Source: Bacteroidota bacterium
GTDB taxonomy: Bacteria; Bacteroidota; Rhodothermia; Rhodothermales; JANQRZ01
Reading direction: 5' to 3'
Assembly (NCBI GenBank): GCA_038746285.1
Contig: JBCDKT010000044.1
Location: 1 to 33,803, forward strand
Length of the DNA: 33,803 nucleotides
Positions 14,307 to 24,435 of this stretch are shown piece by piece. The notes beneath the pieces are model-generated. The model was given only the letters and a program-made list of their open reading frames with translations, did not search any database and was not told where the DNA came from. The position numbers were made by a program, and so were the translations under genes. Positions within the stretch are counted from its first letter, which is position 1. The number at the start of each line of letters is the position of its first letter.

Positions 14307-16241
14307 ATGGACCGCCGCCACTTTATCCGCAACGCCTCCGCCTTCGGCGCGCTCGCGGGCCTGAGCGCTCTCACGCCCGCCTGGGCACGCACCGGGCTCG
14401 CGCACGGTCCGCTCCGCCAGCCCGGCCTCGTGCCGACCGTCAAGCGGGACGGCCTGGTCGAGTATGACATCACGATCGACCGGACGCGGCTCGCGTTCGG
14501 GGGCCGGACCGGCACGGCCGTCACCATGAACGGGACGGTCCCCGGCCCGCTCCTCCGGTTCACCGAGGGCGACGAGGCCGTCATCCGCGTCCACAACCGG
14601 CTCGACGAGATGACGTCGGTCCACTGGCACGGGCTCATCTTGCCCAACGACCAGGACGGCGTGCCCCACGTCAACTTCCCCGGGATCGCGGCGCGGTCGA
14701 CGTTCGAGTACCGCTACCCGATCCGCCAGTTCGGGACCTACTGGTGCCACTCGCACTCGGCGTTCCAGGAGCAGCTCGGCCACTACGCCGCGCTCGTCAT
14801 CGACCCGGCCGGGCCGGAGCCCTACGCCTTCGACCGTGAGTACGTCGTCGTCCTCTCGGACTGGACGTTCGAGGACCCCCACGACGTGCTCGCCCACCTC
14901 AAGAAGCGGGCGAACTACTACAACTACCAGCGCCAGACCGTCGCCGGGCTCCTCTTGGGCGAGGGCATGAGCCTCGGCCAGCGACTCGACTGGGACCGGA
15001 TGCGGATGGACCCGACCGACATCGCCGACATCACGGGCGCCACCTACACGTTCCTCATGAACGGGCAGGCCCCCGACCCCGGGTGGTCCGGCCTGTTCCG
15101 GCCCGGCGAGCGCGTCCGGCTCCGGTTCGTGAACGCGAGCGCGCTCACGTTCTACGACGTCCGGCTCCCCGGCCTCCCGATGACCGTCGTCCAGGTCAAC
15201 GGCCAGCACGTCCAGCCGGTCGAGACCGACGAGTTCCGGATCGGGATCGCCGAGACCTACGACGTCGTCGTCGAGCCGGGCGACCGGGCCTACACCGTCT
15301 TCGCCGAGCCCATGGACCGCTCGGGCTACGCGAGGGGGACGCTCGCCCCGCGCGCGGGCATGACGGCGCCCGTCCCGGAGCGCCGCGAGCGCCCGTCGCT
15401 CACCATGATGGACATGGGGATGGACCACGGCGAGATGGGCCACGAGGGCATGGACATGTCGGGCGCGGCCCCCGGTGCCGCGGCGGGCGGCATGGCCGGA
15501 ATGGACCACGGCATAGATCACGCCCAGACGGAGGGCATGGACCACTCCGGCATGACGATGGCCGCGGCAGGAGGGGAGATGGCGATGCCTGGCCAGGACC
15601 GGTCCGGCCTCCGCCCGCCTGGCACGCTCCCCGAGGTCACGATGCACGGCCCCGACGACCACGGGATCGCCAACGCGATGGCCCCCATGCAGACCCGCTC
15701 CCGGCTCCACGAGCCCGGCGTCGGGCTGGGGAATGACGGCCGCCGCGTCCTCGTCTACACCGACCTCCGGTCGCTCCACCCCGAGCCCCGCCGGGCGCCC
15801 GACCGCGAGGTCGAGCTCCACCTCACCGGCAACATGGAGCGGTACATGTGGGGGATCGACGGGAAGACCTATACCGAGGACCCGCTCATCCCCCTCGTCT
15901 ACGGCGAGCGGCTCCGGCTCACCATGGTCAACGACACCATGATGAACCACCCGATGCACCTCCACGGCATGTGGATGGAGCTCGAGAACGGCCAGGGCGA
16001 CCACATCCCCCGCGTCCACACCGTCGTCGTCAAGCCGGCCGAGCGGCTCTCGCTCCTGGTCGAGGTCGACGCGCTCGGCCCGTGGGCCTTCCACTGCCAC
16101 GTCCTCTACCACATGGACCTCGGCATGTTCAGGGTGGCTATGGTCCAGCGGCCCGACGACTGGGACGCCGAGCGGCTGGCCGAGATGTACCCGCAGGGCC
16201 TCCCGCCCGGCTTCGGGCGTCCCGACCTCGCCCGAGGCTAG
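14307..16241 (+). CDS. copA/pcoA: CopA/PcoA-type periplasmic multicopper oxidase
   Basis: Periplasmic enzyme that oxidises Cu(I) and sequesters copper. The 644-aa protein has a twin-arginine-like leader (DRRHFIRNASAF, then a hydrophobic stretch to PAWA). All four copper-ligand motifs are visible: HWHGL (106-110), WCHSHS (146-151), HPMHLHGMW (548-556) and HCHVLYHMDLGMF (from 596), with type 1 Cys597 and axial Met. Between domains is a long Met/His-rich loop with repeats such as GMDHGEMGHEGMDM and GMDHSGMTM, as in the CopA resistance family. An in-frame start at 14265 exists; 14307 gives the proper leader. It heads a run with copB and a Met-rich protein. Confidence 0.94.
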   Translation: MDRRHFIRNASAFGALAGLSALTPAWARTGLAHGPLRQPGLVPTVKRDGLVEYDITIDRTRLAFGGRTGTAVTMNGTVPGPLLRFTEGDEAVIRVHNRLDEMTSVHWHGLILPNDQDGVPHVNFPGIAARSTFEYRYPIRQFGTYWCHSHSAFQEQLGHYAALVIDPAGPEPYAFDREYVVVLSDWTFEDPHDVLAHLKKRANYYNYQRQTVAGLLLGEGMSLGQRLDWDRMRMDPTDIADITGATYTFLMNGQAPDPGWSGLFRPGERVRLRFVNASALTFYDVRLPGLPMTVVQVNGQHVQPVETDEFRIGIAETYDVVVEPGDRAYTVFAEPMDRSGYARGTLAPRAGMTAPVPERRERPSLTMMDMGMDHGEMGHEGMDMSGAAPGAAAGGMAGMDHGIDHAQTEGMDHSGMTMAAAGGEMAMPGQDRSGLRPPGTLPEVTMHGPDDHGIANAMAPMQTRSRLHEPGVGLGNDGRRVLVYTDLRSLHPEPRRAPDREVELHLTGNMERYMWGIDGKTYTEDPLIPLVYGERLRLTMVNDTMMNHPMHLHGMWMELENGQGDHIPRVHTVVVKPAERLSLLVEVDALGPWAFHCHVLYHMDLGMFRVAMVQRPDDWDAERLAEMYPQGLPPGFGRPDLARG

Positions 16242-16276
16242 CCAACCCCGGGCGGCCCTCTCCCGCCGCCCGGCCC

Positions 16277-16315
16277 GCCCCGCCGCCCCCGTTCCGCACC
16301 TCGGGGCGGCGGGGC
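16277..16315 (+). terminator. Strong GC hairpin between multicopper oxidase and copB
   Basis: Perfect 13-bp arms (GCCCCGCCGCCCC and GGGGCGGCGGGGC) with a 13-nt loop, followed by a short pyrimidine run (TCCTTCC) and then the copB ATG at 16338. Being inside an apparent operon it is more likely an attenuator or mRNA-stability hairpin than a full stop. Confidence 0.55.
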
Positions 16316-16337
16316 TCCTTCCTGACTCCGACGACCC

Positions 16338-17108
16338 ATGCTCCGCTCCCTCGCTCTCGCCCTGCTGGCGCTTGCCGCCAGCGCGCCCGTAACCGCCCAG
16401 GACGATCCGCCCCCGTTCCCCGAGTACCCCGACTTCCGGCCCGGCGCGGTCGCCGCGGCCGACCGGGACCTCTACTCGCTCGCGCTCTTGGACATCTTCG
16501 AGGTGGCCCCGGCCGCGTCCGGCGTCCCCGCTCGGCTGGAGGGGTTCTACCGGATCGGGACCGACTACAACCGGCTCTTCGTCCGGGCTGAGGGCGAGGG
16601 GCTGATCTCGGAGGCCGAAGGCGAGGCCGAGGTCCAAGCCCTTTACAGCCGCCTCGTCACCGAGTACTTCGAGGCTCAGGCGGGCGTCCGCCTCGACACC
16701 GAGTTCGGCGAGGGCGGCCTGCGCGCCCGGCCCCAGCTCGCCGTCGGGCTCGAAGGGCTCGCGCCCTACTTCTTCGAGGTCGAGCCCTTCCTGTTCCTGT
16801 CCTACAAGGGCGACCTCTCGGCCCGGTTCGAGGGGTCCTACGACCTCCTCATCACGCAGCGCCTCGTGCTCCAGCCCGAGGCCGAAGTGACCGTCGCGCT
16901 CCAGGAGGTCGAGGACTGGGGCGTCGGGACGGGCCTCAACGCTGTCGAGGCGGGCCTCCGGCTCCGCTACGAGGTCGAGCGCGAGGTGGCCCCCTACGTT
17001 GGGTTCAGCGTCCTCCAGCGGTTCGGCGGCGCGGCCGACTTCGCCCGCGCGGAGGGCGAGCCGACGTCGGAGGGCCTCTTCGTCGTCGGCGTCCGCCTCT
17101 GGCGCTGA
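16338..17108 (+). CDS. copB/pcoB: CopB/PcoB copper-resistance outer-membrane protein
   Basis: A 256-aa protein with a signal peptide (residues 1-20, ending in VTAQ) and a predicted beta-barrel of alternating strands: LEGFYRIGTDYNRLFVRAEG, YFEAQAGVRLDT, YFFEVEPFLFLSYKGDLSAR, SYDLLITQRLVLQPEAEV, VEAGLRLRYEVEREVAPYVG. It ends in an aromatic-Arg terminus (VRLWR). Spacing, strand pattern and the place after CopA match the CopB family of the cop/pco system. The usual Met/His-rich N-terminal segment of CopB is absent here; such residues are instead concentrated in the next gene's product. Confidence 0.88.
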   Translation: MLRSLALALLALAASAPVTAQDDPPPFPEYPDFRPGAVAAADRDLYSLALLDIFEVAPAASGVPARLEGFYRIGTDYNRLFVRAEGEGLISEAEGEAEVQALYSRLVTEYFEAQAGVRLDTEFGEGGLRARPQLAVGLEGLAPYFFEVEPFLFLSYKGDLSARFEGSYDLLITQRLVLQPEAEVTVALQEVEDWGVGTGLNAVEAGLRLRYEVEREVAPYVGFSVLQRFGGAADFARAEGEPTSEGLFVVGVRLWR

Positions 17109-17144
17109 CCCCTACCTGCACCCTCTCCCAAGACCCCGACTCCG

Positions 17145-18179
17145 ATGACCCGCTCTCTCTTCCTCGTCGCCGCGCTCGTCGCCGCCCCCGCCGCAGTCGC
17201 CCAGCAGCACGGCGAGCACTCCCAGGTGGACCACGGCCAGATGGACCACTCCCAGATGCAGGGCATGGACCACGCCGGCATGGACCACGACGCCCTCATG
17301 GCCCTCCACATGCGCATGATGGCCGACCCCGAGATCCACGCCGCCATGCGCGCCGACGCCGAGATGCGGGCGCTCATGGCCGACGTGATGCCCGACATGG
17401 ACCACGGCGCGATGGGCCACGAGGGGGTGGACCACGAGGGCATGAGCCACGGCCAGATGAACCCCGAGTCCATGATGACTCAGATGCGTGAGCGCATGGG
17501 CGCGATGACCGAGGCCGAAGACGCCGCGTTCATAGCCCGCTTCGAGTCCGTCCACCGCCGGCTCCTCGCCACACCGCCGGTCCACACGCGCGCGATGGCC
17601 GACCCCGAGCTCCGCCGGATGATGGAGGCCATGCCCGGAGGGATGCCCGGGATGGACGGCATGGACCACTCCGGCATGGACCGCGGCCAGATAAATCACT
17701 CCCAGATGCGGGGGATGGACCACGGCGCGATGGACCACTCCGGCGCCGACCACGCCGCGGGCGTCGCCCTCCAACGCCGCAACGCGGGCGCGACCCTCGG
17801 CGACGAGCGCCCGGCCACGCCCACCGTTGGGCAGGCCGAGTTCGACGCCTCCGAGACCGCCGACCGGTTCCACGCCGCCCTCGCCGCGGGCGACCGCCAG
17901 AGCGTCGAGTCCCTCCTCACGCCCGACGCCGTGGTCCTGGAGGGCGGGCGCGCCGAGGCCCGAAACGAGTACCTCGGGGGCCACTTCGCCCGCGACGTCG
18001 CCTTCCTCGCCGATGCCCAGCCGGAGCCGATCTTCCGCCGCACGACCGTTGCGGGCGACGCCGCGTGGGTCGCCTCGACGCAGCGGATCGGTGACGCCAC
18101 GATGGCCGAGCTCCTGGTGATGGAGCGGACCGACGGGGGCTGGCGGGTCTCCGCCGTCCACTGGTCGTCGGCGCGGTAA
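17145..18179 (+). CDS. Secreted Met/His-rich protein with C-terminal NTF2-like (DUF4440-type) domain
   Basis: A 344-aa protein with a signal peptide (about 1-20, ending AAVAQ). A long N-terminal half is packed with MDH, HxxM and MxxM motifs (DHGQMDHSQM, GMDHAGMDHD, AMGHEGVDHEGM, GMDHSGMDRGQ), suited to binding Cu(I)/Ag(I). The last 115 residues (ASETADRFHAALAAGDRQSV to WRVSAVHWSS) read like a SnoaL/DUF4440 NTF2-like domain. It sits 36 bp after copB and 3 bp before the next gene, inside the periplasmic copper operon. It may be a periplasmic copper sponge or chaperone. The combination of a metal-binding region and an NTF2-like fold is unusual; the fold call is by eye. Confidence 0.75.
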   Translation: MTRSLFLVAALVAAPAAVAQQHGEHSQVDHGQMDHSQMQGMDHAGMDHDALMALHMRMMADPEIHAAMRADAEMRALMADVMPDMDHGAMGHEGVDHEGMSHGQMNPESMMTQMRERMGAMTEAEDAAFIARFESVHRRLLATPPVHTRAMADPELRRMMEAMPGGMPGMDGMDHSGMDRGQINHSQMRGMDHGAMDHSGADHAAGVALQRRNAGATLGDERPATPTVGQAEFDASETADRFHAALAAGDRQSVESLLTPDAVVLEGGRAEARNEYLGGHFARDVAFLADAQPEPIFRRTTVAGDAAWVASTQRIGDATMAELLVMERTDGGWRVSAVHWSSAR

Positions 18180-18182
18180 GGC

Positions 18183-18632
18183 GTGGACCCCGTCCCCTTC
18201 ACGGCTGGTATCGTCGTAGCCCTGGCGACCATCGCGGCGGGCCGGGTCTCCGGCTTCGACCGCGACCGCTCGTTCTACCCCACGGTCCTCGCCGTCATCG
18301 CGCTCCTCTACGTCCTGTTCGGCGTCGAGAGCGGAGCCCCGGCCGTCGTCTCAGCCGAGTCGGTCGTCGCGTTCGCCTTCGTGGCCGTCGCGGTGCTTGC
18401 GGTCCGACGCCGCTCGGCTCTCCTCCTCGCTGCTGGACTCGCTCTCCACGGTCTCTGGGACCTAGCGCACCCCGCACTTTTGCCCGCTAGCGACGCTGTT
18501 CCTGGTTGGTGGCCCGCCTTCTGCTTCGGCGTCGACCTCCCCCTCGCGGCCTGGGCCTACGCGCGCTGGCCGCCCCGCTCCCACGTCGAGGACCCCGCAC
18601 CCTCGCGTGGCGTCGGACCCGCCGCCCCGTAA
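18183..18632 (+). CDS. Small integral membrane protein of the copper operon
   Basis: A 149-aa protein from GTG at 18183 with about four or five hydrophobic segments and a conserved-looking motif LHGLWDLAHP followed by WWPAFCFGVDLPLAAWAYARW. It starts 3 bp after the previous stop, so it is co-translated with the Met/His-rich protein. The His, Asp and Cys in or near membrane segments could bind metal, but no family name is certain. Confidence 0.7.
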   Translation: MDPVPFTAGIVVALATIAAGRVSGFDRDRSFYPTVLAVIALLYVLFGVESGAPAVVSAESVVAFAFVAVAVLAVRRRSALLLAAGLALHGLWDLAHPALLPASDAVPGWWPAFCFGVDLPLAAWAYARWPPRSHVEDPAPSRGVGPAAP

Positions 18633-18646
18633 GGCGGCGTGGTCCG
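18614..18646. terminator. Bidirectional hairpin between convergent genes
   Basis: Arms CGGACCCGCCGCC and GGCGGCGTGGTCCG pair with one bulged T around a CCGTAA loop that contains the preceding stop codon. It lies between the plus-strand copper operon and the minus-strand gene ending at 18654. No T-tract is seen. Confidence 0.5.
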
Positions 18647-18653
18647 GCATCTC

Positions 18654-20303
18654 TTAGGCCGCTTTGGTCCTCGCACGACGCGCGACATTGCCAGCGTGGT
18701 CCGCCAGAGCGTCAAGTGCGCTCCGGCCCTCCGTTAGAAGGTCGTGCATCACCGCAGCACGGCCCAGCGCTTCGAGATCGAAGTGCTCGGCCGCCTTCGC
18801 GTACGTTGATCCCTTCCGGTGGGCCGAGCCCGAGGACCGCAGCCACTGGACGTCCTTCATCCAGTCCGTCGGCGAGCGGTCGAGCCCGTGCGCGCTGACG
18901 TCGAATCCTGTCACGTCGAGGTAGGCCACCAGCTTTGCGATTCCAGCCTCGCCCCCCTCGTACTCGTGACCCACCGCGATCGCGGCCTTGCGGACCCTCT
19001 TCTCGTTCAACGAGTCGACCGCCGCTTTCGCGAGCGCCTGTACCTGCCCGTCGAACTCGGCCGCGCCGTCGTTGAGCGGCACGCGCAGCCCGTCAAGGTT
19101 GTGCTGGTCGTCGGCCGCGAGGGGTAGGTACAGCGGCCATCCCAGCGCGGATTCCCACGCCCGGTTCGCCCGCTCGTGCGCCTGACGGAAGGCGAGCCCG
19201 GGCTCGGTGGGGTCGGCGAACTCGGCCATCACGTCCCGGCGAAACGCCGTCTCGCTGATCCCGCCGTCAGGCTCGACGTTGAACGCCCGCCAGTAAAGCT
19301 GCTCGTCGGCTGGGAGGCGGCCGAGGTCTCCGAGGTAGGCGACCACCTTCCCGTCGTGGTCGTTGTCGATGGGGAGCCCCCACAGTGCCCCGCAGTGGAC
19401 CCGGCCGTCGTCCACCCGGTACCGTGTCGAATCGGCGTAGTACTTGGTGAGGACCTCACGGCGGAAGTGAACCAGATCGAGGAAGTGGGCCGGGTCGTCC
19501 GGGTCGGCCCGGCGCTCGACCGGACGGCCGTCGCCGTCGACCCCCACGACGAACGTCGTAGACTCGTCCTCGTCCTCGTACGGCCAGACCCCGCAGGCCT
19601 CGATGGGGAGCGGGGACACCAGCCTCTTGCCGACCAGCCGAGAGAAGGTGCCGGTCCTATGGGCCAGCCCCTCCGTCGCATCGCGGACGTTGAGCTCGTA
19701 CGTCAGGTCGTCCCGCTCTATACGCACGTCATGTGCGCCGTCGGGCACATCGCCGATGTCAAGGCCTGGCTCGTGCTGGCGGCGGTCGAAGAACAGCGCG
19801 AGGTGCATCCCCTTGACGGCAAGGAACTGCCGGAGCCGCTTCCGCTTCACCTCCATCCGCCCGTCTCGCCAGCGCGCGACGGGCTTGGGCGTTCCCGTCG
19901 AGACGTCGAGGTAAACCTCGTCGCGTGGCACGTACGCCAGATTGAACAGCAACCGGAACTCCTCGACAAGCTCTACCAGCTGCGCCCCCGGAACGTCGGC
20001 GTGGAACTCTCGGACGATCACGAACGGCTCGACCCCGCCGGACGGAAGCCACCGGTGGTACGTCGGCTCGTCGCCCGCTTGGTTAAACCCGATCAGCCCA
20101 GTACCTGTGTCGAGGTCCCAACCCGGACGACGCAACACACCTTCGATCCGGTCTGAGGGGACCAGCGCCGAGAACAGGCCGTCGCTGAGAGGGCCGTGCG
20201 CCCGGCCGTACACAGTGAGCCAGTCCTCGCTGCCGAGCGCGTCCTCGACGTAGGCGCGCGCGGCCGTTTGCATGAGTCGGTCGAGGGGGGAAAGCTTTGG
20301 CAT
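18654..20303 (-). CDS. Large uncharacterised protein with possible C-terminal HEPN-like motif
   Basis: A 549-aa cytoplasmic protein from ATG at 20303 (a TTG at 20330 is an alternative). The N-terminal 380 residues are mixed alpha/beta with no recognised motif. The last 150 residues are helical and include WLRSSGSAHRKGSTYAKAAE, where Arg and His spaced by five residues resemble the R-x(4-6)-H active site of HEPN ribonucleases found in abortive-infection systems. A 55-aa acidic protein is encoded 54 bp upstream on the same strand, with a palindrome before it. The gene interrupts the copper island and runs against it, suggesting a separately acquired defence or toxin-antitoxin-like cassette. Function is inferred only from this. 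Confidence 0.6.
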   Translation of the reverse strand: MPKLSPLDRLMQTAARAYVEDALGSEDWLTVYGRAHGPLSDGLFSALVPSDRIEGVLRRPGWDLDTGTGLIGFNQAGDEPTYHRWLPSGGVEPFVIVREFHADVPGAQLVELVEEFRLLFNLAYVPRDEVYLDVSTGTPKPVARWRDGRMEVKRKRLRQFLAVKGMHLALFFDRRQHEPGLDIGDVPDGAHDVRIERDDLTYELNVRDATEGLAHRTGTFSRLVGKRLVSPLPIEACGVWPYEDEDESTTFVVGVDGDGRPVERRADPDDPAHFLDLVHFRREVLTKYYADSTRYRVDDGRVHCGALWGLPIDNDHDGKVVAYLGDLGRLPADEQLYWRAFNVEPDGGISETAFRRDVMAEFADPTEPGLAFRQAHERANRAWESALGWPLYLPLAADDQHNLDGLRVPLNDGAAEFDGQVQALAKAAVDSLNEKRVRKAAIAVGHEYEGGEAGIAKLVAYLDVTGFDVSAHGLDRSPTDWMKDVQWLRSSGSAHRKGSTYAKAAEHFDLEALGRAAVMHDLLTEGRSALDALADHAGNVARRARTKAA

Positions 20304-20357
20304 GACGGTCGGGAGGTCGTAACGGCCCAAGTTCGCACGCGAGGGTGACAGCTCGTG

Positions 20358-20525
20358 TCAGTCTCCGTCTGCGGGGTCATCGGCCTCAGGCTCGGCGTCC
20401 TCCTCCGCCGCGCGCCGCGCCGCATCCGCGAGGTCGTTCAGGCCGTCCCGCTCCAGCTCGTCGGCCAGCTCGCGGAGCCGGCCCGGACTCCACCGGAACA
20501 TCGGGTTCTCTTCAAAGCTGGACAT
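20358..20525 (-). CDS. Small acidic 55-aa protein, possible partner of the HEPN-like gene
   Basis: ATG at 20525 to TGA at 20358. The protein has a helical centre (SPGRLRELADELERDGLNDL) and a strongly acidic tail (EEDAEPEADDPADGD). It lies 54 bp before the large gene at 20303 on the same strand, and a perfect 20-bp inverted repeat sits 26 bp upstream of its ATG. Small size, acidity and position fit an antitoxin or regulatory partner. No family recognised. Confidence 0.6.
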   Translation of the reverse strand: MSSFEENPMFRWSPGRLRELADELERDGLNDLADAARRAAEEDAEPEADDPADGD

Positions 20526-20550
20526 GTGCGGAAATCAGACACAGAACGAT

Positions 20551-20570
20551 CGATGCGCAAGGACGCATCG
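20551..20570. promoter_or_regulatory. Inverted repeat CGATGCG-N6-CGCATCG
   Basis: Perfect 7-bp arms around CAAGGA, 26 bp upstream of the 55-aa gene's ATG. It could be an operator for autoregulation of the two-gene unit, or a hairpin in its leader. Confidence 0.45.
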
Positions 20571-20589
20571 CACGGACGCTTAACGCGGT

Positions 20590-20609
20590 ACCTGATCAGC
20601 TTTTAAGGT
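20590..20609 (+). promoter_or_regulatory. 20-bp palindromic element D (before CPH-type copper ATPase)
   Basis: ACCTGATCAGCTTTTAAGGT, 60 bp before the ATPase ATG at 20670. Both conserved ends are intact. Confidence 0.68.
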
Positions 20610-20669
20610 GTCGCGCCGGCCCCGCACGCTTGCGAGCGCGTAGCACGCGGACGACACGCTTGACGCCTC

Positions 20670-22859
<2,190 letters not shown>

Positions 22860-22935
22860 CCGCTCGGGCGGGGCGGGGACGGGGGGAATCCCTGAGACCG
22901 GACCGCGAAGGGCGGCTCAGCGAATCGGAAGCGGT

Positions 22936-22955
22936 ACCTGAGGGGCATTTAAGGT
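22936..22955 (+). promoter_or_regulatory. 20-bp palindromic element E (before copper-storage gene)
   Basis: ACCTGAGGGGCATTTAAGGT, 84 bp before the ATG at 23040. Confidence 0.65.
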
Positions 22956-23039
22956 CGCGAGGCCGAACGGGACGGGGGCTCGCCCGTCACTACCCGGCCC
23001 CCGTGGCACACGTCTAACACACCCCTCCCCTACACCGCC

Positions 23040-23453
23040 ATGCGTACTCAGGACATGCTCTCGAAGCACCCCAACCCCTCCGAGCACCTCGACAAGATCG
23101 TCGCGCTCGTCAACAGCGCGTTCGCCTGCGAGCAGTGCTGTACGAGCTGCGCCGACGCCTGCCTCGACGAGGATGGCGACATGGACCTCCGGTACTGCAT
23201 CCGGACCAACCTCGACTGCGCCGACATCTGTGCCACGACGGGCCGCGCGCTCTCGCGCCAGACGCAGCCGAACGCCAAGGTCCTCCGCGCCCAGCTCGAG
23301 GCCTGCGTCGCCGCCTGCGACGCCTGCGCCGACGAGTGCTCGAAGCACGCCGATATGCACGACCACTGCCGCGTGTGCATGGAGTGCTGCCGCGAGTGCT
23401 CCAAGGCCTGCCAGGCCCTCCTCGACGCCATGTCCCAGGGCGCGGCGGCCTAG
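23040..23453 (+). CDS. csp: Cys-rich four-helix-bundle copper-storage protein (Csp/DUF326-like)
   Basis: A 137-aa protein with 18 Cys residues spaced along predicted helices: FACEQCCTSCADAC, DCADIC, EACVAACDACADEC, and HCRVCMECCRECSKAC. This is the pattern of copper storage proteins, which bind many Cu(I) ions inside a four-helix bundle. No signal peptide is seen, so it fits the cytosolic Csp3 type. It is preceded by palindromic element E and followed by a hairpin terminator, so it is likely made at high level on its own when copper is present. Confidence 0.9.
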   Translation: MRTQDMLSKHPNPSEHLDKIVALVNSAFACEQCCTSCADACLDEDGDMDLRYCIRTNLDCADICATTGRALSRQTQPNAKVLRAQLEACVAACDACADECSKHADMHDHCRVCMECCRECSKACQALLDAMSQGAAA

Positions 23454-23471
23454 CCCCGCTCGCCTTCCCAG

Positions 23472-23503
23472 CGGCGCGGCCTCGACGCGGGGCCGCGCCG
23501 TTT
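23472..23503 (+). terminator. Rho-independent-like terminator after the Csp gene
   Basis: Perfect 10-bp GC arms CGGCGCGGCC and GGCCGCGCCG, 9-nt loop, followed by TTT. It lies 19 bp after the Csp stop and 18 bp before the next ATG, so downstream expression would depend on readthrough. Confidence 0.55.
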
Positions 23504-23520
23504 CTCGTCCGACCGTCCCC

Positions 23521-24435
23521 ATGACCGACCAGGCCCTCCTCGCCGCGTGGGGCGCAACCACGACCGCCGGGTACCTCGCCACGCACGCGATGGGCACGGC
23601 TGGGACCGAGCTGTTCGGGCTGAGCGTGCACGGGTCCATCGTCGCCGTCTGGGCGCTCCTGGCGCTCGTCCCCGTCGGGATGACCGTGGCGAAGGCGGCC
23701 CGGCGCTCGGCCGGCGCGCACCACTGGGTGTGGGTCGGGCTCGTCGCTGCGGCCATGGCGGCGAACGTCGGCGTGGCGGCCTCCGGGATCAGCCACGGCC
23801 ACGACGGGCCCGGGCACGGCGGGTCCACGGGCGCGTCAGCCCACGGGGAGCCGGGGCACCACGGCGGCTCGTCCGGCTCGGAGAGCGAGACGACCAACAC
23901 TGCGAGCGGCGACGCCGCCGGTGCACAGGAGCCGGACGACGGGCACGCCCACCCCAACGGAGGCCACGGCGACGACACGAGCACCGCGGGAGCAGGCGGG
24001 GGCGACCCCGGCGAGGGTGCCCCCGACGGCCACGCCCACCCGGACGGCGGGCACGGCGGTGACACGGGCCCAGCGGCCTCGGGGACGCCCGGCTCCCCGT
24101 CCGCCAGCGCCACGTCGCCCGAGGGCGGCGGGGCCGAGCACGGCGGGAATGGGTCTGGCGGGTTCGTGGACACCGCTGAGCTCCAGCACGCCGCCTTCTT
24201 CCACCTCTGGTTCCTGGTCGGCGCGCTCGGGTTCGCGTTCAGCGCCGCCGCCGCGGAGGGCGGCGTCCGGCGGGCGCTCTACGGGCTCGCCGCCGTCCTC
24301 AACGCGCTCATGGTCCTCGCCCTCGTTGCCGCTCCCGGCACTCGGGACGCCGCGTTCCTCATCGCCGCGGCCGTCCAGGGGCTCCCGATGCTCCTCGACC
24401 TCCCGCTCCGCGCCGGCCAGCACGTGGCGGCCTAG
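23521..24435 (+). CDS. Membrane protein with long His/Gly-rich loop
   Basis: A 304-aa protein with about three N-terminal membrane segments (within residues 5-92), a hydrophilic loop of about 125 residues, and about three C-terminal membrane segments (about 225-297). The loop is low complexity, rich in Gly, His, Asp and Ser, with a repeated unit (DDGHAHPNGGHGDDT and PDGHAHPDGGHGGDT) and other His clusters (SHGHDGPGHGG, HGEPGHHGG). Such loops bind divalent metals in efflux and resistance proteins. It starts 68 bp after the Csp gene and its stop overlaps the convergent DUF305 gene. No transporter family is recognised; a copper- or zinc-buffering membrane protein is a guess. Confidence 0.7.
   Translation: MTDQALLAAWGATTTAGYLATHAMGTAGTELFGLSVHGSIVAVWALLALVPVGMTVAKAARRSAGAHHWVWVGLVAAAMAANVGVAASGISHGHDGPGHGGSTGASAHGEPGHHGGSSGSESETTNTASGDAAGAQEPDDGHAHPNGGHGDDTSTAGAGGGDPGEGAPDGHAHPDGGHGGDTGPAASGTPGSPSASATSPEGGGAEHGGNGSGGFVDTAELQHAAFFHLWFLVGALGFAFSAAAAEGGVRRALYGLAAVLNALMVLALVAAPGTRDAAFLIAAAVQGLPMLLDLPLRAGQHVAA

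Noticed and set aside
14043-16637. Very long open frame antisense to the multicopper oxidase and copB (864 codons)
   Set aside because: The sense strand encodes a canonical multicopper oxidase with all copper motifs. The antisense product is His/Val/Arg low complexity, as expected from the complement of GC-rich codons.
18183-18632. Small membrane protein as CopC/CopD
   Set aside because: It lacks the His/Met motifs and length of CopC or CopD, so it was left unnamed.
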